A stretch of DNA of 64,000 bases, taken from assembly GCA_963931925.1 (NCBI GenBank), contig OZ007575.1:40595846-40659845 (forward strand). The letters are read 5' to 3'. Source of the DNA: Onchidella celtica. Taxonomy: Eukaryota > Mollusca > Gastropoda > Systellommatophora > Onchidiidae. Below the pieces are notes generated by a model. It was given only the letters and a program-made list of their open reading frames with translations. It did not search any database and was not told the origin of the DNA. The position numbers were made by a program, and so were the translations under genes. Shown here piece after piece: positions 1 to 14,200 of this stretch (positions are counted from its first letter, which is position 1; every line of letters starts with the position of its first letter).

Positions 1-1027
1 AAAGATTCATGCATTTTCTCCTCATAATATCAAACAAAAAACGAACTTTACATAACTTGTCTCGTTTCTCAGTTTTTCTGTCGGATACTTTCAAAAAACA
101 TAATTTGTTGAAATCGAAATCTTGTCATAAACGATCGCGCCCAAAGGCCATTGAATAGACTCTTTTTACTCCAATACATTTCTACTCCTGGTACTTGAAT
201 CATTCCCATGTACATAAGCAGTCCAATAAAACGATAAAACTCTTCTTCTTCTAGAGGAACCCAGCCTTTGTACATGCTGACTTTTGTCGGTCCCACCTCC
301 CTGGCGTTCTCATTTGTCCATGAACATAATTGCTGCACAACACATGATGAAAAAAACAGCTGGAAAATAGTGAATGGTGTTAGGTACTTTCTTCTGGACC
401 CTCTTGTCATGGAATCGGGGAAGTGGGCTCCGGGTGGTCGTTCAGGGTTAAAGTTTGGGACGGACGTCCTAGACCAGTTGTCATAGTCTCCAAAGCTATA
501 TATGAGGAATAGAAAAAGAAACAAAAATGTGTTACAAGAATCATTTATACCCAAACCTAATAATAAAAAATTAATAGAAATAATGTGTAGCAATATAATA
601 CAATATACCTAAAATTATGTTGAAATATAGCTCTAGAAGATCATAATGGTAGATACAAGAAGCCACTGACAAGAGATGGTAACCACAGTAAACAAAACAT
701 AGGCCTTGGTTACTAGGTGCAGTACGTGGAAAGTTGTAATCAGCCTGAACAAATAAAAAAGCAGATCAAAGCCTAAATCCTGACTGACTGGTGCTCAGCA
801 ATGATTGAAGGAGCCAACTACAATAAATATAATTACCTGTGATACCTGTAATTAGATCTAGATCCAAAATGTTTGTGTTATGATTACATAGGCTAAAGAA
901 GAAAAAACCTTCACCTTCGTTCTCGTATGTTCCGGCCGGTTGATGGGGCTTCATTCTCATCAGAGCTGGAATCTGAGACGTCTTCTTCATCCCAGACTTC
1001 ATCCTCGCTTGACTTGTTTGAAGCCAT
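1..1027 (-). mobile_element. Decayed piggyBac-like transposase, 5' part
   Basis: Two minus-strand exons encode the N-terminal part of a piggyBac-family (DDE_Tnp_1_7) transposase. Exon 1 (1027-915) starts at ATG and gives an acidic leader rich in Ser, Asp and Glu. It ends at a GT donor and joins in frame to exon 2 from 495, where an AG acceptor precedes the family-typical stretch with NFNPERPPGAHFP and MYKGWVPLEEEEFYRFIGLL. After FFESIRQKN the frame meets a stop at 69-71, but the next frame continues with DKLCKVRFLFDIM, the expected following piggyBac motif. So one base is gained or lost near an A-run at about 72-80. The catalytic Asp residues would lie beyond the left edge. It is read as a frameshifted remnant lying in an upstream NAP1L intron; an assembly error in the A-run is the alternative. 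A perfect 16-bp palindrome lies at 1260-1275, outside the coding part. Confidence 0.8.
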
Positions 1028-1409
1028 TTTATTGCGCTTTGTTGACAATGATGGTAACTCAGCAGTAGATAAAAATCCAAGATGGTGGCGGAACCGAAGA
1101 GACGCGATCGTCTTATTTCTCTTTCTTTCTATTCACTTAAAAGGCTTCGTTTTATAATTTTTTCACCTGTTCGTTAAAAACCAGTTTCGCCTTTCAAAAC
1201 AAACGATTTTCAAGCAGTTTTGAACAGTTTTTCATTAAAATAATGAGGGATACAAGCGTCGATCACCGGTGATCGAAATCTTTGGTAAAAGATGATTGAG
1301 AGTTAAAAGTGCATGTTGGTGGGCCGAGGAGCAAGATTACATTTTGTGTGGAGTAGGTTGGTTTTAAGTCTATGAGGTCTCTGTAGGTCATCAGGTCTTT
1401 CTCTTGTTT

Positions 1410-2054
1410 TTAACTCACTGACGCCCGTCATCGCATGGGTGCGATTATCTCACTGCGACGGCAGCTGCCCTTCATCGTGAATGTGCGATTTTACTCTTAA
1501 CAATGAATAGCTCGTAAGGGTAATGTAATAGTGCGATGACTGTGGCACGGGTGAATTCTAGAGTCATTTCCCTTTCCCTGAGTACCCGTATAAGCTCTCT
1601 AGCATGAAAACTAACGAAGTTATGGTCGTTTTTGTACTGCTACCCTCCCTAGCTCAAAATTCTACGGTCGTTCTGACTTCGAGTACAAAAAGTACAAAAA
1701 ATATGTAGATCTAGTTCTACAGGGCCTTCTAATGATGCAGTAGACTCTCAGGGTAGTAAACCAGATAGTGTAACAGCTACATGTAGACCTAAACATCAGC
1801 CTGGACCCTCTACAGCCCAATATTTTAGTTCTTCTGACTCGAAAGATGATTCACACATGCACAACTCAAAACTATAAAAGATAACTCAATTCTGTTTGTT
1901 ACATTATAAATTTTATTATAACATTTACATACATGTCAAATGGCAACATAGCTTAAATAGTTTTTTTAAAAATATTTTTTTTAAAATGTTTACCCTTGAA
2001 ACATTGGGTACCAGGGAATAGCTAGGGTAAAAATCCTGGGCGTCAGTGAGTTAT
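1410..2054. mobile_element. TTAA-type MITE 1 (piggyBac-like, non-autonomous)
   Basis: The element starts TTAA + CTCACTGACGCCC and ends with the exact reverse complement GGGCGTCAGTGAG + TTAT. This gives a perfect 13-bp terminal inverted repeat and a target-site duplication matching TTAA in three of four bases. TTAA target sites are the hallmark of piggyBac transposition. The interior (~1710-1877) has a Ser/Asp-rich open stretch that may be a coding remnant but matches nothing I recognise. There is no transposase domain. Confidence 0.7.
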
Positions 2055-2266
2055 GGTCCATTTTATTTCTATAGTAAGAAAACGAATGGAATGTAAAAGA
2101 GTAGCATATATGTGATATTATTTTCGGGCAGGTAGTTAGTAGAAAATAAAAATGGAGAGGTCTTAGAAATAAATTCATTGCATTTAGATATTATTGCCAT
2201 TTCTTTGTCAATGTTTGATGTGCCATTTGGGTACATTGACCTTCAATGTAGCCCGATTCTCAACAG

Positions 2267-5200
2267 GGAGAACTCAAAGAAAAGGCTACTGTAGAAGGGG
2301 CCAAAGAAGCTGGAGGGGATAATGAGGAGAAGAAACAAGGTAGGATCTCGCACATAATTGTTGGAAAAAGTGATATGATTACATAAAGGTCGAAATTAGA
2401 CTAAAGGCCAATCTTGTGTTATTGGAAGGAGTGTCAATGCCCATCATACTGAACACAGTGCTGTAGAATGGGAGATTGGTGGATTTGCAGGGATCCTGGA
2501 ATGGGATTTAAGCAGTTGGTTTGCAAAAGTAATGGTTCCTTTCATCAGCTGCCTGTAGACTAAAAGATAACATTTTTGTTGTTGATTTATGAATAAGTTT
2601 ATGTATTGTTTTACTTTTAAACTGTCTTTGGTCTTTTTTGATGTGCTTCCTCGAAATATGCTTCATGGGTCTTGCATGTGGAAATAAAATTTTCTCATTT
2701 GTGTCCGTACAAGAAAGGTGTGTTATGCAGTTTTACTACAGAGCTTAAGATGTTTGGAAAATTGGTTAAATTCTTTTTTTTCATGTTACAGAAGACGTGA
2801 AAGGTATTCCAAGCTTCTGGCTGACAATTTTCAAGAATGTTGACATGTTATCTGATATGGTGCAGGTAAGCAGTGCATTTGCATGTCATCTGTGATATCA
2901 GATAGAGCGTTAATAATAATAATAATAGTGGATGGCATTTATATAGCGCGTATCCATTTAAAATGCTCTGTGCGCTTTACAGAAGCAACATGTGAACCAC
3001 AGAGCAGAATGGAGCGCCTGCAAAGCCCTCAACACACTACACTGCTTCTTTCTCTCTCTCTGTCTCTCTCACTCTCTCTCTGCCTCTCTCTATCTCAGAG
3101 CAAATTGTAACGCAGCCTGTTAGGGGCAGTTTACAACTCATATCTCAACTCATATAATATTTGAATATTTATTTATAATAATATATATTTAATAATGAAT
3201 AATAAATTTTGTTGTTGCTGGTGGGGGGATGATATGGATAAATTTTTAATCTATTGATTTCAATTTTTTCCTGGGCAGCGGCCTATTCGGCCTGCTTTTT
3301 ACGATTTCCAACTGCCAAGGTATCTTTAATGTGCGTTACTTTCACATTCACATGCTTTTAAAAACTATTTCTGACCTCAGTTATACTGAGATGTTCAGGT
3401 GGGTTTGATCAGTCGATGCAGATGTTTTTAAAAATGATTGAAGCCGTTGCTGCAATTGCAGGCAGTAATGGTTGTGTGTTCTTATTACTTTATACCTGTA
3501 AGTTTTCTGATAATCATCAGAATTCTGAGAGTAATGTTCCATAAATGTGACCAGGTAGGAAAAGATGTTTTTTCAGTTGGAGGGGGAGTAGGGTGTTATA
3601 TTTGAGGGTGATAGAAAGTTGGTGGCTATAGATGTTTCAGCATTTAAGTATTTGAAGGAAGTCTCTATTTCATTCATGTGGAATTTACTTAAGTTCTTCC
3701 GGTACTCCATGGCAGACTTGGGCAGTAGATATCAAATTTTAATTGGCACAGAGATGTTGCCGTTGACGAAAAAAGTCCAATTTTGTCAGGGGTGACTTAC
3801 AGGTCTGTTACTTTGTAAGCCTCTGGCATTAGATCAGAAGTTAAGATTTGTTGAGGGGGGGGGGGGGGGGGGGTTTACATTTACAATAATAGATACTTTA
3901 GTTTTGACTACAGAATAATATGGTGTTCTGTTTTTGACTTTTATGTTTCAGGAACACGATGAACCAATTTTGACACATTTACAAGACATTCAGGTTATAG
4001 TTCATGACAAAGAGCCAGTAGTAAGTATGGGGTAATTGAATACTATTGTTTTTCATCACTGCTGTAGACCTCCCAGCTGCCCCAGGATTTTCTGGTAACA
4101 TTTCAGATTTGGATGTTAGAATTTACAAGGCGAAAGAAAACAGCACATCAATGCGTTGCAGCTAGTTGCATGAAAACCAAAGCAGTGGATGCTATTGAGA
4201 CCTAAGGGCGAGTTTTGGCCATTGTTGATTTTTATAGCTAATCTGAGGTGCACATACATTATCTTGATGTTTGCAGTTCCATTTCCAGTCTCTGAGTGTT
4301 TCTCATTTGAATATAAAAGTGCAGCAATTTTGATGTTTTAAATCTGAAAGGTTGATAAATTTAGCAAGCATTTTGAGGATTTTAACTGATAACAACAACT
4401 TTCTCTGACCCACTTTTTGGTATCTTTCCATGAATACTTATTATTAGAGGTCACAGCTCATTAGTTATGATTTCAGCATTACATTCATGCTGTCATATCA
4501 CAGATGACACATAACTTACCCCATTCTTTGTTGTTTTTTGTGGTGAGATAGAATATATATATGCTCTTTTCATTGTTTTTTTTTTCTTTTTAACTGTGGT
4601 TCCTAAAGCTCAGTCTGTTCCTGTGGGCACAGGTGAATGATTGGAATGACCGCTATCGAACAAGTGCATTGAATGTAACATTTTTATCCCCAGGGTTTCT
4701 CATTAGAGTTCCACTTTGAGCCGAATGAATACTTCACAGATATAGTGTTAACCAAACGCTATGAGATGCGCTATGAGCCAGACCCACAGGACCCTTTTTC
4801 ATATGAAGGCCCAGAGATCATTAAATGCACTGGGTAAGTCAGGGGGCGGTTATTCACTTTCAAGATTTACTTTTTTTTAATTGTGCCAGGACATCTTATA
4901 AAATGCAAAGCTCTTTGAAACGATTGTTGGGATCCTTATATTGACCGGAGACATCTACATAGAGTACCCAGTGCATAGCGAAAGAGAAGCCATATTTGTG
5001 CAGTGTCCTGAAATATGAAGAGCTTTGTACATTTTGCACAAACTAGTTGGGGTATTAACTCTCGCAAAGATGGCCCAGGACAGACAGGGCTGGAGATCCT
5101 TTGTTGCTGCCCTAAGCACCAGTGGGTGCAACAGGAAATAGTAGTAGTAATTGGGATATCCAGTGTTGCCTGGAATAAACTTGCTCCACCTATCCCGTCC

Positions 5201-8200
5201 TTCCCCCTGTCTACAGAGGACGGGTCTACCCCTCCACCCCATTTTTTTTCTCGATAATCTCTTGCGGGACAGACTACGACTGTGATCTTGCACCAATTCT
5301 GAGTAGCTCTCCCATGGTGGGCATGTGTTGGGACTTGCAGTGAACAGTAATATGTGATGGGCAAAATGGCTCCATTGGACTGGTTCATGATATAACAGTG
5401 GGACTGCCAAATGTCTTATTGGCCACAAGTTTTCATATGGATGTAATTAACTACCTAGGCCTATTTGTAACTGGATGGCAGAATAGTAGGCTTTTTTTTT
5501 TTTTTTAAATTAAGCTTGACATGGTATTCCTGTCCTGGATTGGCTAATAGCAGTTCTGCAGACAATCCACCTTTAGTAGTGTACTGTTGATTTGTAAATT
5601 CTTGTCAGTTCCTTGAATCTTTAATGAGGAGTGGTGCCTATCCCAAGTAGTCCGAGAACTGCTTCCTTTTATTTTCTTTTTTGACCAGGACTACAGAAAA
5701 TCTTTCAACCTCTTCAAGTTTTCTGTAGTCAGTTGGATTAAGTGTCAAAATGGGATGTTTATTGTCAGTTAAAAAGTTTGAATTAACTATCCAATTTAAG
5801 GACAGACTCTTGCTAAGGTAGATGCTATCAGTTTTGCTGAAATGTTTTTTTCAATAGTATAATTTACGTTTTCACTGGGGCTGCTTTGTCACAGCTGCAC
5901 CATCAACTGGAACAAAGGGAAGAATGTGACTGTTAAACAGATCAAGAAGAAACAAAAGCACAAAGGCCGTGGTCTGACTCGGACAGTTACCAAACAAGTT
6001 CAAGCAGATTCCTTCTTCAATTTCTTCAACCCTCCCACAGGTAAATGCACATAATTGATCTTATAAGTGTTTATTTTGCTGCTGTTGACAAGTCATTTCA
6101 ATCAACCATTCAGAGCCAAAAATTATATCCTTGACTGAAATAGTGGTGCTAATTTGATATTTGTTGAATGCGTTATATTTGTGAACCTTGAGTTATGACT
6201 CATTCTCAAAAGGTCATACCCATTTTATTGCATGATACCCATTTTTTAAAATTCCATTATTTTCATGTTTTTTTTATTGGGGGGGGGGGGGGGGGTCTTA
6301 AATAAGTGCCACTGATTCAACCGGTTATTCCAGATGGTGCTTATATAATGCATCTAGCATGTTACCAAACTTAATGATATAATATAAAATACTTCAGATT
6401 AATTGGAATATATGTATAACCAAGAGTGCGGATCTGTGTGATAAAAAGCCTGATTCCCTTTCAGCACTGACACATGGATTGTTAAGACTGGTGGATGGTT
6501 AGTCAAATGTTTTTCACCTTGTATAATTTCAGTTCCCGAGGGATCCGAGTCTGAGGTGGTGAGTATGCAGTTGTATGTTGTGGGTTATAAATATTTTAAG
6601 GGAAGTTTTGTGGGACTTAATGATTTTCATGAATATTGTAATGGTTTTGAATGGCGGGGATTGTACTATTTGGTTACTGGAAGAAAAGTGATGGAACTGA
6701 AGATGAGGCTTCTGCATGTTATTAAGTGTGTGAAATTTGAATTAATGTGCACTGCATGGAATAGACCTGGGAATCTCCAAGTCTTCAACATCAGTGGATG
6801 TGAATTATTCTCATTTAATTTGTATTTGAAGTACGGATAGTTTGCTTTGAAAATCAGTAACATTGGAAGAAAATTCTTTGAGCAATTGTCATGAGGTGAA
6901 TTTTCAAGTTGCACCTACCATTCCTTGACAGTACATACCTTGACTTCTGCTTAGTATTGCTGACCCCACTATAAGGTTTCCTTGTGATGACAGTTCAGGC
7001 CTGGTGTGACACCACATTAAATATCAGCAACTTCCACCAGCAAAGACTATTTCATTTCCGTGTTATTTGAACAGAGCCTGATTGATTAATGTGAAGTGTG
7101 TAGCCATGCATTTATGAAATTGCTTTAAGCGCAATATAACATCATATATTATTTAGGAAACACAAGAGGAACAGATGTACGGCAAATTAAAGCGTGCTGG
7201 CATGTAATTTTCTTTTCATGTTGTCTTAAAATAATTCAGTGTTGAATTTACTTATTGCAGGACGAGGAGATCGAGGCCTTACTAGGTGCTGACTTTGAGA
7301 TTGGACATTTTATCCGAGAAAGAATAGTACCCAGAGCAGTTCTTTTCTTCACTGGGGAAGCTATTGATAATGAGGATGTAAGTACACTACTTGGGGGTTT
7401 ATGTAATCTAATACATTGATTTTTATTATGACGATTCCTATATTGGCGAAGCATAAATTGTTCAGCCATTGAAGAGATCACAAATGTTAGAATTTTCCTA
7501 AGGGAGAAAACCGAAGTCTCAATGAAAGGAATGAAGTATGGCTACTGGCATAGAATTTGTCTAGAAATGTATGTTTTACTTGATGTGTAACATGTCTTGC
7601 AGCAAATTTTTCATGTACTCATTAATTCCCCTTTTTTCTTTTTCAGTATGATGATGAAGAGAATGAGGAGGTTAGTGAAGAATAGCATTTAGAAAATGTG
7701 AAAATAATTGATTTAGCCTTTTGTCTGGCACTCATATCTTTCCACATTTTTTTTTCTTCTGGTCTCATCTGTTTTTCTTTTTCTTTTTTTCCATGTCCAA
7801 AAACACATATACGCTCACTATCATCCACCAAGCACTTCGTAACTGAAAATTGCTTTGTACTAATGTGGACTGCATACACTGAAACCAGATATAACTATCA
7901 TTTTAATCAGCGGCTGGTATTGATTCAAATATTAAGGTAAAAAAAATTTAAAATCAAAATAACTGCAGAGCTTTGAAGATTCAAATCTTCAGATACATCA
8001 CTGTATGTAGATCAGCGTTGTCTGCATCCCTTTATTCTTGTTTACCTGTTTTGTAAAAGTACACTTACCTTTTCATTATGACTTTGTGATCTATCCCTCA
8101 GAGTCCAAGTCCAGTGAGAACCAAATTTTAATATCTTTGCGTGTGTATTTCTAAGGTTTTGTTCATTCTTATTTTGAACTGTTCAGACAGAGGGGTGGAA

Positions 8201-11200
8201 TCATGGAAGTTAATAAACATTCAAACCTTCAATGCCAGTGTCTTCTATGAATTCTTTGTTGTTGGCAAGAACGACTTGTTATCCACGTGCACATCAAGCA
8301 GCACCATCAGTTACCAGTTATTATTGATTGATTTTTCAGTTTAACCTTCTCTTGAAATCTGGAGTGTTTTTGAAATGGCTTCTCTGTCAAGTCTTTTGTT
8401 GCCACCTCTTTTAAAAGTTTTTGCTTTTGTTCATTAAATTGCAAGTTTTAAAGTGCTGGTTGGCCAACAGTTGTGAGAGATTCTTTGTTTGAAAGTTTAG
8501 TTTTAAATAATACAAGTTCCTGACTGTAGAACCAAATTTCATGTTCTCTGTTACCATATTGGCAAACAGTGATGGCTGAACTTCACTTTCCTAAGGGCTG
8601 ACTGCAAAGCAAAATATACCAAAGATTTTAAACAGTGTTAGTCTTTAGATGATCAGGACTGTGTGATATCCATATGTTATCTGCGCCTGTGTGCAGCAGT
8701 AATTCTCTCCTAATATTTTGAACTATTAATCCATGTGTAGAAATTAGAATTTTGGGATTTTCAATGTTGTGACACTATAGTATACCCAAAAAAGGCAAGC
8801 TTCTTCACTAAGTTTTCCTGACCGAAAGCTTGGAGATAACAGATTGAGAATGAGCATGACACTGGTTGCCTTGTTTTTAAAGGTGTGATCGGAAAGTTGT
8901 ACTCTCAAAGTGCCATACTTATGCCAAGTGGAATATTATATTGTAACAAGCCTTGAGCTTACATTTGTAAGTCTTAACTTATAAAAATACATGCTGATCA
9001 CATCGAGAACATGCTCAAGGCACCAGCCAAAGCCTTTAGCATCTTCAGTCATAGCTGAAGTGCAGATCGGTTTGAAAATTTTTGTTCTGCTTTTGAGCTT
9101 CATTTGAAATTTAGCAAGTTCGTCCTCTGGCTCAAGGTTTTTTTTTTTTTTACTGGTGCAGGGGAATGGAAAACATAATAATGTGTTCCCATGCAATTTT
9201 TTTCTTTGATTGAGTTCCTGTTTATGCTGCAACGGTTTAACTTCTTGCTGTTTTTTTTTTTTCTCCCAAGGGTGAAGATGATGAATATGATGAAGAGAAT
9301 GATCCTGACTTCAACCCAGAGGTTAGTGTTCCAGGTTTTACTTTCTTACATGTCTCTTGTATTTCAGACTTACAAGGGAAACAAATAAGCATTCTCACAC
9401 TGATGTGTTATGCCTTACATGAGAAAGAAAAAAGAAATAATTTCTGGAAAGGATGTTTTTTTTGTTGTAGTTTTTTTTGCGCGTAACTTGCTTATCGTGT
9501 GTGTATTACATTTACATGTTCGTTTTGATAATGGCAGTTCTCCTTGAAACTCGTATTGGACAAAAGTTTGAGAATGCCTAAGTGTACCCCCCTTTTTCTC
9601 TGTGCACTTCGCATTTTCCCGGCTTCTTAGACAATTGTTTGTGTTGCCAGGTTTTGGGGTTTTGTTTATTTATTTATTTACAAGTTAGCTAGGCTTACAT
9701 TTTGTCAAAGTCTGTTTCACATTAAAGAAATTAGTGCCTGAAATAGAAACAGGTTCTGTATTACAAACTTAAAGATGTATTGAGAAGTGTTATTATATAT
9801 CTATGCTAATCAAATCCAACAAAAGGATGCCAGAAAAAAAGCGCCATGAAATACCAATTTTGATTTTTTCTTAACTGCAAGACTGCTCTTTCTTTTCTGG
9901 TAGAGGCCTTACCATGGCTGGGCATACAATACCTTACAAAATTAATGCTAATTTTTTTCTTGGTTGGCTGGAATGTGGAATTTGTATTATCTATCCAGAT
10001 CATAGTGATTACAGTGTCTGTTTAGTGAACCATTACTCATGCCAGACCCGCTAATTGTCCCTTGTTTAATAGGACCTTCCGGTATTTAGGCTGTCCTCCC
10101 GGGTTTCAGGATAAAGGCTTGTCCAGTATTGTGAAAACTGTTGACAATATGCACATTATACTGGTATACACGGAGTCTTCTGATCTATGAATTGTGTTAC
10201 GCTGTTTCATATTTCTGTTCTCCTGTCTATAAAAAATCAGCTTCATTGAAAGTTTTAAGTTTGCCTCCGAAGGGCATGTGTTCTCATGATCTCATGAGGT
10301 GTCCCATTGAAGTGGTCATTTAGTCAGCAGGCCTGTCTGTTGCCGCTCAGAGGGGGTTTAGGGGGGTAAGAATGCTGTTCATTCAGTATTTCAGCACAGC
10401 CCGAAGACAGAAACCCAATTTTAAACACATACCACATCTACCAGTCCCTTCCCCCACCCCACCCCCTAGGTGACATAATTTCAGCTACCATATTCTTCTT
10501 ATGAAATTAAAGTTATTCGCAGAGTACACCAATTTCATGTCATGTCTGTTATTGTGCAGTCTCTGGGGGTTGGGTGAACAAAATAACACAATTTGTTATG
10601 ATGAGCACTTGGTAATTGACACACTTTTTTTATTGTCTTGCAAATGTAATGATTTCAAAGTATTTGCGCATTAAAAGTTTGAGCAGAAGAAGTCTGTTGT
10701 CTACCTGAGTAAACCTGGCAGGAAATTACTCTGGGTCGAAAACCCTCAAGGTGCTCGGAGGTTAATGTACCCATCATCTTACACTATTGTGGCAGAACAG
10801 GTGAACTCACTCAAGCTGTTGCACTTTGCATGTTTCGCGAGAAACTTGACTTTCATGGGGCTGAATCAACTTCCCATTTCAGATAATATTCGGAGCATTC
10901 ACTGCTTAATTTCTACTCAGTTTGATGGCAAGTAGTGGAACTGCTGTAAACAAAAAAAATTTCTTTTGCCATTATATTTACTTCCTTTTCCATCAGTGTT
11001 GTGTCTGAAATGTATTACATTTGCTTGAGAAAACTGGCCAGCCCTACTTTTCGAAAAATTTATTTGGTTTAACGAAACATTTAGAACTGACAGTATAGTT
11101 TGAGAACAGTGCAATAATATTTAGCAGTTTCAGTATGTTTGTTTGTTTTTACCACTTGTCATTCTCAGGAACTCCAATAGTAACAAAGATTATGTACTTT

Positions 11201-14200
11201 TTTATTTCATGTCTTACTTGTCAGTGGTCCATTAATACCCCCACTTTGACCTCCCTTCTTCTTGTAGGCATCCAACTAAGGTTCCAGGGATGCTAAGTTA
11301 GGAGATGATCGGTATGCTAATTACCCATGGTGACTGACCATTGTGTTGTTTGGTTGTTTGTTCTGTAGGCCTATCTATGCTGCATGAGCCATGCCCTCCC
11401 TCATAAACAAAGAGGGTGCCATTCTGTACACCCATTTTCATTGTATCGCACAAAGCTATTTTGCCACCCTCCATATCAGTAACATTAATCGGTTTCTTTT
11501 TCCTTTTTATTAATAAAATATTACAAGCTGTTATGTTGGATAAGATTGCTACATGTCCAGGTGTTTGCATTATTTTTTGTTTTTGGGTTGTTGAAACTTA
11601 TGCTTTTCCTGTCCTTTAACTATGGTGATGATTCAGAATGTCGCAGTGTTTTGTGATAATTACATGTATAGTAATGTACTTCCTTTAAAGGATTTGCATG
11701 TTGCTTTTACATTTTTATTTTAACATCTGGGTTAATAGACTCCATATAGTTGATGCAATATTGTGCAGTATCTTGAGTGACTGATGGTTGGGTCTGGTTT
11801 TTTTTTTTGCTTTAGTGGAAACTAAGTCTAATAAAGGTGGGGAGAATGCGCAGGTACTGTTTGGGCAAGGGGTGGCAGAAGGCTTTTAACATGGTGTATT
11901 TTTGAAATGGATATCTTCCTTCTCTTTCCTGTTACTTAGTTGTTTTTTTTTTGTTGTGTGCAGTACAAGATGGGGGATGGTCAACAATGATTCTTAGACC
12001 ATTGTGCTGTTTTATCTGGTCTATATAATGTCATGTATGGCAGTCCTGAGCTGAATCTTCTTAAATGGTTTCTTATTGTTGTGACTGGTAGGGGTAGAAG
12101 TAGCAAGCTGCTACCAGAAGATTGCCGCATAGCAGTTGCTAAACAGAGCATTTTGTTTACTGTACATGCCACTAGATATAAGTGACTCTTTTCTTGACCT
12201 ATCATTATATTTTGAAGTTACTCTTGTCAGTATTTTATTATATGTAAGACATTTTTATGCATAAATGGTGTGGAAAAGAAAATCTGTATTGGTTAACTGG
12301 GCCAGTTGATTTTATGCAACCTGTATTCACATGAGTTTTCCCTCTATTCCTCCTCAAAAGAAAAGTAATGTATTGTGAACGTTGGGCAAAAACCTTTGCA
12401 TCAATTGTCACCAACGCCTTTAATATTCTTCTTACACCAAATTAATCTCATGTCTTTCAGTGGGTTGTAAACAAGCATGAGTTCGCTATAACTGTAACCT
12501 ATGACAAAGATGTGAAAAATGCCATGTGGAGGCATATTGTGGTATTCTGAGTGGACAGAACCTGATGCAGACGAAACGGTTTTCTCTGTGCCCTACGCTA
12601 CTCTTTATTTCAATTTCAAATGCAAACAATGCTATGCCAGTTTGTGGAAATTTCCATTTATGTTACATGTGTACAGTGTGTAAGTTGATACTTCAAACTC
12701 CACATGATGTATCTCTTATATATTTCTGAGTTGTCGTACATGCCTTCCATCCAGTCAGGGTAATCTTCTGATTCAGTAAATCAAAACTTGTCAAATTTGG
12801 CCATCAAAAGTCTGCTTAGTAAAACTGGTCTCTGTTTGGGTAGACTTTGCAAACTGTGATGAATTTAGATGAAAGACAGTTTATGAAAGCCAACACATCA
12901 AGATGGAGACCATTTAGCGAAAGCATGAATATATTTTCAATGATGAGATAAAGAAGAGAGAAGTGCATCATTAAGGACAGTTGACAGGTGAAGCAGAATA
13001 CAGGAAAAGCTAAACTTTAGTTGTGTTCACGGTTTAGCTACATGGAGGGGGAAAATAGTTCAGGCAGGTTTATTCTAGGCAAGGGGTGGGGGGGAAGATT
13101 ATACTTGTTCGTTCATAGACTCAGAGTGACAATGGAGGTCCGTGGGCGTTTCTGGTAGGATCTCCTTCTGCAGTATATTCTGTCCAGTCTGTCTGTCATC
13201 TGACCTTTTCCTTGCATAAAATGACTATTGTTGTGTCGGTATGCTTTCTCCAAACTCAAAGAACAAAATAAGGACTCGGGGGGGGGGGTTGCTAGAATTA
13301 GAGCAAAACTGAAATTGTCCAGTTTTGAGAGCAGTGAATAAAGCTGAAGGCCACGTTTCATGGTAAGTGCTTTTTATTTCCTCTCAGTGGTCCTAACTGA
13401 GATTAAAAGAGCTTAGTCTTTCCATCTAATTCTTGGATAGTGTAATTGATGTGCTGGACGCTAGATCTCAGATTATTGATAAGGTCATGACTGCAATAGC
13501 AATGACATACCGCGGAGAAATCATTTAAATTTGAGTGCATTATAATATACAGTACACCTTGAATCCAACGAACTCGGACTTAAAGATCACCTTGCATTCA
13601 ACGAATGCCCCATTTTTTTTTCCGAACTAATCTCAGACCCACCCTCGGTTCCAACGAACCAGAAGTTAGGCAAGCTCACAATAAATTGCTCGTCTACCTA
13701 GAAATCTAGTTGAAATTCGAAATTCAAAAGGTCGGCTGACAAGAAATAAATAAGTGTATCGTGGGCTATATTATGCCATGTAATAGGGGTAGGGCAAGGT
13801 GTGGACACCACAGGGAGAAAATTATGAACAGAGGGGGGAAGGGGTGGCAGCCGACGCATGGGAGAACATGATATGGGATCAAAGAGACAAAGCCGCCAAA
13901 CTTGAATAGTGGGTGGGAAGGGTAAAGAGTGGTTGTAGGCCTATAGACAAGCCATTGGGGGGGGGGGGCAGAGGGAAGGTTGTGGATAGAGGAGAATTGG
14001 CTCCAACGAACCTTGCATCCAACGAACTTTTAAAAATGACCGAACTGGTTCGTTGAGTCCGAGTTCTACTGTATTAAATATGTGAAGGCTGTAGGTGTGC
14101 TTTTTTGTTGTTTAGCATGTCTGTGAGGGATATACTGATTAAATATAGGTCTTCATCTGCTCACAATGCACTACTTACTAGTCATTAATATTATAATACA

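Noticed and set aside
4936..5428. Two overlapping 150-residue minus-strand frames as a gene
   Set aside because: They overlap the antisense of a retroelement tail and show no domain or splice context. They are probably chance frames in repeat DNA.
11815..11851. A possible extra NAP1L exon between a T-rich acceptor and GTACTG
   Set aside because: It does not keep phase with the neighbouring exons and would destroy the conserved CKQQ terminus. Its coding content is not NAP1-like.
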